A stretch of 9,006 bases of DNA from SMAG-U1939 sp036376595 (GTDB lineage: Bacteria; Chloroflexota; Ktedonobacteria; Ktedonobacterales; JADMIN01). The notes beneath the pieces were generated by a model. That model was given only the letters and a program-made list of their open reading frames with translations. It was not told where the DNA came from and did no database searches. Shown in pieces: positions 5,907 to 9,006 of this stretch (position 1 is the stretch's first letter; every line of letters begins with the position of its first letter). The position numbers were made by a program, and so were the translations under genes. The stretch is taken from contig DASVAA010000075.1 of the NCBI GenBank assembly GCA_036376595.1, forward strand, positions 1 to 9,006. Direction: 5' to 3'.

Positions 5907-5936
5907 GCAACAGACCACAACAGACCGCAACAATCG
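5907..5936 (+). repeat. 10-bp tandem repeat after the repressor gene
   Basis: GCAACAGACC (5907-5916) is followed by ACAACAGACC (5917-5926) and the start of a third copy, GCAACAATCG (5927-5936). A related CCGCAACGACC occurs near 6023-6033. The 10-bp period puts copies on one face of the helix, as in some activator sites, but it may be simple slippage sequence. Confidence 0.45.
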
Positions 5937-6144
5937 CCCGCACCGCACTATCAGCCGGATAAAGGCCGGCCGCGCCATGCCATGCCGTACCTATGCCTTG
6001 CCCTCGCGATCCTGACCCACGACCGCAACGACCACGTCGCGCCGCACGCCCCCAAACCGGGCGATCCGATCCGCGGCGCCGGCCGTCATTGCCCATCGTC
6101 CGCACTGGTCCCGGATCACCGCACGATCCGCCGCTCCACCGCCT

Positions 6145-6149
6145 GGAGG
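6145..6149 (+). promoter_or_regulatory. Ribosome binding site deciding the binding-protein GTG start
   Basis: GGAGG lies six bases before GTG 6156. The in-frame ATG 6177 has no such site, and ATG 5982 would put the signal peptide about 65 residues inside the protein. Confidence 0.75.
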
Positions 6150-6155
6150 TGTCCT

Positions 6156-7460
6156 GTGCCGCATTGGTCACGTCGCATGATCGCTCTCGCGATCCCCCTC
6201 GTTCTCGCGCTCACCGCCCTCGCCGGCTGCGGCGGTGGCAGCAATTCCTCTGGCGTCGTCAACCTCACGTTCTGGAGCTTCAATCCGCCGATCCAACAGC
6301 AGGTGGACCTCTTCAACAAGACGCATTCCAACATTCACGTCACCTATCACACCCAGCCATCGGGCTTCGGCCAGTATTATCCCAAAGTGCTCGCCGCCGT
6401 GCGCGCGGGTAACGCGCCCGACGTGGCGCTGATCGAGTACCAATACATCCCGACGATGGTCGCCAACGGCGCCCTGGTAGACATCTCGAAGTACGGCGCC
6501 GACAGCGCCAAGAGCCAGTTCGATCCCGCCGCCTGGGCGCTGTCCGGCGAGAACGGCGCGCAGTACGGCTACCCGCAAGATACCGGGCCGATGGCGCTCT
6601 TCTACAACGCGGCCATCTTCCAGAGGGCTGGCATCTCCAGCCCGCCGACCACCTGGGACGAGTTCGCCCAGGACGCCGCCAAGATTCACGCGCTCGGCCC
6701 CAACTACTACATTACCGCCTTCCCGCCGCAGAGCACCGGCTGGTTCCAGGGTTTGGTGTGGCAGTCGGGGGCGCAGTGGTTCTCGATTGACAGCGCCAAG
6801 CAGGCGTGGAAGGTGAGCATCAACAGCGACGCCTCCAAGAAGGTTGCCGACTACTGGCAGAACCTGCTCGACAAGGGCCTCGTCTCTACCACTGCCGACT
6901 TCTCGAACGACTGGGCCGCGGGCCTCAACAACGGCACCATCGCCTCGTGGGTCTCGGCGGTCTGGGGCCAGGGCGTGATCCCCGGCGACGCCAAAGATCA
7001 GACCGGCAAGTGGGCGGTCGCCCCGATGCCCCAGTGGACACCCGGCGCGAACGTCACGGCGATGTGGGGCGGCTCGGCCATCTCGGTGATTTCTGGCACC
7101 AAGCACCCGGCCGAGGCCAACGAGTTCGCGCAGTGGTATCTCACCAATCAGCAGAGTCTGGATATCGGCGTCAAGCAGATCGGCTGGTATCCTTCCAATC
7201 TGACGGCGCGCGCCACGGCGACGACTGCCCCGGTCGCCTACTACGGCAACCAGGTGGTGGATCAGGTGTTCGTCAAGCAGGACATCCAGCCCGGCTGGCT
7301 CTTCCCACCCAATCTCACGTCGTTGACGAACCTGCAGGGCAACGGCTTCAGCCAGGCGGTCGCCAACCATACCTCGCTGAGCTCCGCGCTCGACACGCTC
7401 CAGTCACAGATCATTGCCGACCTGACCGGCAACGGCATCAATGCCGAAGCCGGCACCTAA
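6156..7460 (+). CDS. CUT1-type ABC transporter sugar-binding lipoprotein
   Basis: A 434-residue extracytoplasmic solute-binding protein (family 1) that captures an oligosaccharide or related sugar and delivers it to the permeases encoded downstream. The signal peptide is MPHWSRRMIALAIPLVLALT, ending in lipobox LAGC (22-25); Cys25 would be lipidated and anchored. A Gly/Ser linker (GGGSNSSG) follows. The mature start VNLTFWSFNPPIQQQVDLFN is typical of the family, as are AAVRAGNAPDVALIE, the PQDTGPMALFYNAAIFQRAG segment, and the PPTTWDEFAQDAAKI segment. WGGSAISVISGTKHPAEANE is the usual second-lobe signature. Many Trp and Tyr residues (WFQGLVWQSGAQWF, WVSAVWGQG) fit sugar stacking. The length is normal. 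The start is GTG 6156, with GGAGG six bases upstream. The exact substrate is not readable. Confidence 0.93.
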   Translation: MPHWSRRMIALAIPLVLALTALAGCGGGSNSSGVVNLTFWSFNPPIQQQVDLFNKTHSNIHVTYHTQPSGFGQYYPKVLAAVRAGNAPDVALIEYQYIPTMVANGALVDISKYGADSAKSQFDPAAWALSGENGAQYGYPQDTGPMALFYNAAIFQRAGISSPPTTWDEFAQDAAKIHALGPNYYITAFPPQSTGWFQGLVWQSGAQWFSIDSAKQAWKVSINSDASKKVADYWQNLLDKGLVSTTADFSNDWAAGLNNGTIASWVSAVWGQGVIPGDAKDQTGKWAVAPMPQWTPGANVTAMWGGSAISVISGTKHPAEANEFAQWYLTNQQSLDIGVKQIGWYPSNLTARATATTAPVAYYGNQVVDQVFVKQDIQPGWLFPPNLTSLTNLQGNGFSQAVANHTSLSSALDTLQSQIIADLTGNGINAEAGT

Positions 7461-7479
7461 AATCGTCTTGCGCAGTGGA

Positions 7480-7520
7480 TGGGGAAGGGGTGGCCCTTCA
7501 GGGCTGCCCCTCGCACCCCA
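7480..7520 (+). other. Strong intercistronic hairpin after the binding-protein gene
   Basis: GGGGTGGCCC (7487-7496) pairs with GGGCTGCCCC (7501-7510) around TTCA, with two G-U pairs in RNA. An outer TGGGG (7480-7484) pairs with CCCCA (7516-7520) across an internal loop. It lies 19 bases after the TAA. No T-run follows, so it looks like an mRNA-stabilising or partial-termination structure rather than a full terminator. Confidence 0.6.
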
Positions 7521-7538
7521 CTCGCCTCCGACCGCGGT

Positions 7539-7554
7539 CGCCCCGCGTGGGGCG
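7539..7554 (+). repeat. Second intercistronic hairpin, CGCCCC-GCGT-GGGGCG
   Basis: A six-base-pair stem with a GCGT loop. Its core matches the small hairpin at 4345-4358 except for one loop base. It is immediately preceded by the palindrome GACCGCGGTC (7530-7539). Together with the hairpin at 7480-7520 it makes the 173-base gap unusually structured. Confidence 0.45.
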
Positions 7555-7633
7555 CGTCACGGCCATACCCTGGCTCCACTCAGTTCACGCGACCCGCGAG
7601 CGCCTTCGTCGCCAAGGCAGGAGGGCAGCGTCT

Positions 7634-8605
7634 ATGGAGACCCAAGTGATCGCCGACGCATCGCCGGCAACGCCCGCAAGCCGCACCGGCTGGCCCCGGC
7701 TTGTGGCGCCGCTGCGCCGGGGCACGCACACGCTGATCCCGTATCTATTCGTGCTGCCCTTTGTCCTGCTCTTCGCCGCGTTCTTCGTCGCACCGCTCGT
7801 CTATGCCTTCTGGCAGAGCCTCTATAAAGAAGTGCGTAGCGGCCTGGGCTTCGGGCCGCCGAAGATCGTGTGGGCAGGTGCCGAGAACTACGTCAAGGCG
7901 CTGCACGATCCGCAGTTCTGGGACGGGTTTGGGCGCGTGCTGCTCTTCGGGGCCGTCCAGATTCCGGTGATGATGCTTATCGCGCTGGCCATGGCTCTGC
8001 TGATGGATTCGGCCGTCATCCGCTTCCGGCGCTTCTTCCGCCTGGCATTCTTCGTCCCCTACGCGGTCCCCATCGTGATCGCGGCCATCATGTGGGGGTT
8101 CTTCTACAGCCCTATCTCCAGCCCGATCGTGCAGGGGTTCACATCTCTTCACCTGCCGGCGCCAACCTTCCTGGGGCCGTCGTCAACCCTGTGGTCGATC
8201 GCCAATGTCGCCACCTGGGAGTTCGCGGGCTATAACATGATCATCTTCTATTCGGCTTTGCAGGGCATCCCCCAGGAGATCTACGAGTCCGGCCGTCTGG
8301 ACGGCCTCTCTGAAATCGGTATCGCGCTACGCCTCAAGCTGCCATTGATAGTACCCGCCCTCATCGTCGGCGTCCTCTTCTCGATCGTCGGCACCCTGCA
8401 ACTGTTCAACGAGCCAATAGTCCTGAAGAACCTCCCGAACGCCACGATCACCACGTCCTACACGCCCAACATCTTCGCCTACAACGTCGCGGTCGTGAAC
8501 ACCGATTTCAACTACGGCGGAGCGATCGCCGTGATCCTTGGTGTCGTGACCTTCATCTTCTCATTCGGCTTCTTACGCCTCACGCGCCGGCAGCTAGGAG
8601 TCTAA
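7634..8605 (+). CDS. CUT1 ABC transporter permease, first subunit (MalF/UgpA type)
   Basis: A 323-residue inner-membrane permease. It has a hydrophilic N-terminus, then about six membrane helices near 34-60 (LIPYLFVLPFVLLFAAFF), 101-125, 135-158, 186-208, 235-258 and 294-316. The cytoplasmic EAA-type loop that contacts the ATPase is at about 215-240 (EIYESGRLDGLSEIGIALRL then KLPLIVPAL), keeping the DG and LP core. NEPIVLKNLPN and SYTPNIFAYNVAV are typical of the first CUT1 subunit. It should pair with the second permease as a heterodimer. ATG 7634 follows AGGAGG (7619-7624) by nine bases and starts 173 bases after the binding-protein gene. Sequence further upstream in frame is out-of-frame binding-protein DNA. 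Confidence 0.94.
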   Translation: METQVIADASPATPASRTGWPRLVAPLRRGTHTLIPYLFVLPFVLLFAAFFVAPLVYAFWQSLYKEVRSGLGFGPPKIVWAGAENYVKALHDPQFWDGFGRVLLFGAVQIPVMMLIALAMALLMDSAVIRFRRFFRLAFFVPYAVPIVIAAIMWGFFYSPISSPIVQGFTSLHLPAPTFLGPSSTLWSIANVATWEFAGYNMIIFYSALQGIPQEIYESGRLDGLSEIGIALRLKLPLIVPALIVGVLFSIVGTLQLFNEPIVLKNLPNATITTSYTPNIFAYNVAVVNTDFNYGGAIAVILGVVTFIFSFGFLRLTRRQLGV

Positions 8606-8608
8606 ACG

Positions 8609-9006
8609 ATGGCAGACATGCCGCTCGCCGTGGACCGGCGGCCATCTCGCGGCGACGACCGCACGCGGCCTCCGGTGGGAATGCGCCCCTTCGGCCCGAA
8701 GAACATCCTGGCGTACGTCCTGCTGGTCGCATTCACCATCTACTTCCTTACGCCGCTCTACTGGCTCGCCGTCGCCGCCACCAAAGACAACTCCGATCTG
8801 TTCTCGTCGTTCGGACTGTGGTTCGCGCACTTCAACCTGTGGCAGAACCTGGTGGACACCTTCACCCACGACGGCGGCACGTACCCGCGCTGGCTGCTGA
8901 ATTCCGTGCTCTACGCGGTCGTTGGGGGCGTGGCGAGCATGCTGATCTCGGTCCTGTGCGGCTACGCGCTGGCGAAGTACCGCTTCCGCGGCCGCAACCT
9001 GATCTT
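8609..9006 (+). CDS. CUT1 ABC transporter permease, second subunit (MalG/UgpE type), 3' end cut by window
   Basis: The first 132 codons of the partner permease are present. After a basic, hydrophilic N-terminus (1-31), the first helix is NILAYVLLVAFTIYFLTPLYWL (32-53), followed by the ATKDNSDLF segment normal for this subunit. The RWLLNSVLYAVVGG stretch (94-107) and CGYALAKYRFRGRN (117-130) are strong MalG-type signatures. The gene starts three bases after the TAA of the first permease. AGGAG at 8596-8600, inside the end of that gene, lies eight bases before ATG 8609, indicating tight translational coupling. The EAA loop lies beyond the window. No ATPase gene has appeared by the window edge. 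Confidence 0.93.
   Translation, partial: MADMPLAVDRRPSRGDDRTRPPVGMRPFGPKNILAYVLLVAFTIYFLTPLYWLAVAATKDNSDLFSSFGLWFAHFNLWQNLVDTFTHDGGTYPRWLLNSVLYAVVGGVASMLISVLCGYALAKYRFRGRNLI

Larger units (their letters stand above)
5903..6155 (+). other. Gap between repressor and binding-protein genes
   Basis: This 253-base gap holds the 10-bp repeats and no family-supported gene. I see no TTGACA/TATAAT pair and no AANCGNTT operator core; the nearest is AACCGGGC at 6055-6062, which matches only six of eight bases of the first operator. The simplest reading is read-through from the promoter at 4546-4574. The size of the gap leaves room for a promoter used by another sigma factor. The frame of the binding protein is open upstream to ATG 5982, but that extension carries no signal sequence features. 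Confidence 0.45.

Noticed and set aside
5982..6155. 58-residue N-terminal extension of the binding protein
   Set aside because: It would bury the lipoprotein signal, and GTG 6156 has a good ribosome site.
6168..7370. 400-codon open frame on the minus strand opposite the binding-protein gene
   Set aside because: Its composition is typical of antisense frames and it has no recognised domain. The plus strand encodes a clear lipoprotein.
1..9006. CRISPR array, insertion sequence, prophage, or toxin-antitoxin or defence genes
   Set aside because: No regularly spaced repeats, transposase or integrase motifs, terminal inverted repeats or phage genes were seen. All six genes fit housekeeping, membrane, secretion or sugar-uptake roles.

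Overview
The window is GC-rich bacterial DNA holding six protein genes. All were assigned by reading the sequence and recalling families, with no database search. The composition, the secreted protein type, the DUF1206 protein, and the short GTAGGGGCG-type repeats suggest a soil or thermophilic Chloroflexota-like bacterium. That placement is an inference with low to moderate confidence.

Layout from left to right. (1) Positions 1-1618, minus strand: a RarA/MgsA replication-associated AAA+ ATPase whose 3' end runs off the left edge. It carries an unusual long N-terminal linker, and in-frame copies of a short palindromic repeat inside the gene. (2) Positions 1734-2648, plus strand, divergent from rarA: a DUF1206 membrane protein built from three internal repeats. 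(3) Positions 2871-4163, minus strand, convergent with the DUF1206 gene: a secreted protein with an HEISEW...DDP motif that looks like a zinc-site variant. (4) Positions 4164-4801: a divergent control region. It has a near-consensus sigma-70 promoter (TTGACA, 17 bp, TATACT) whose predicted start point falls on LacI-type operators arranged in a degenerate 12-bp tandem array. A separate 20-bp palindrome lies about 158 bp upstream. (5) Positions 4802 to the right edge, plus strand: a carbohydrate uptake operon of the CUT1 ABC type, ordered LacI-family repressor, lipoprotein sugar-binding protein, first permease, second permease (cut by the window edge).

The operon reads as a self-contained sugar-responsive unit. 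The repressor would bind operators over its own promoter. The lipoprotein captures the sugar outside the membrane and the two permeases form the channel. No ATPase gene is in the window; CUT1 systems often share one encoded elsewhere, or it may lie downstream. Strong hairpins between the binding-protein gene and the first permease gene could give the binding protein more stable mRNA, as the malE-malF REP elements do.

I do not see a clearly new multi-gene system. The points most worth a second look are the operator array, the coding repeat in rarA, the palindrome upstream of the operon, and the uncharacterised secreted HEISEW protein.
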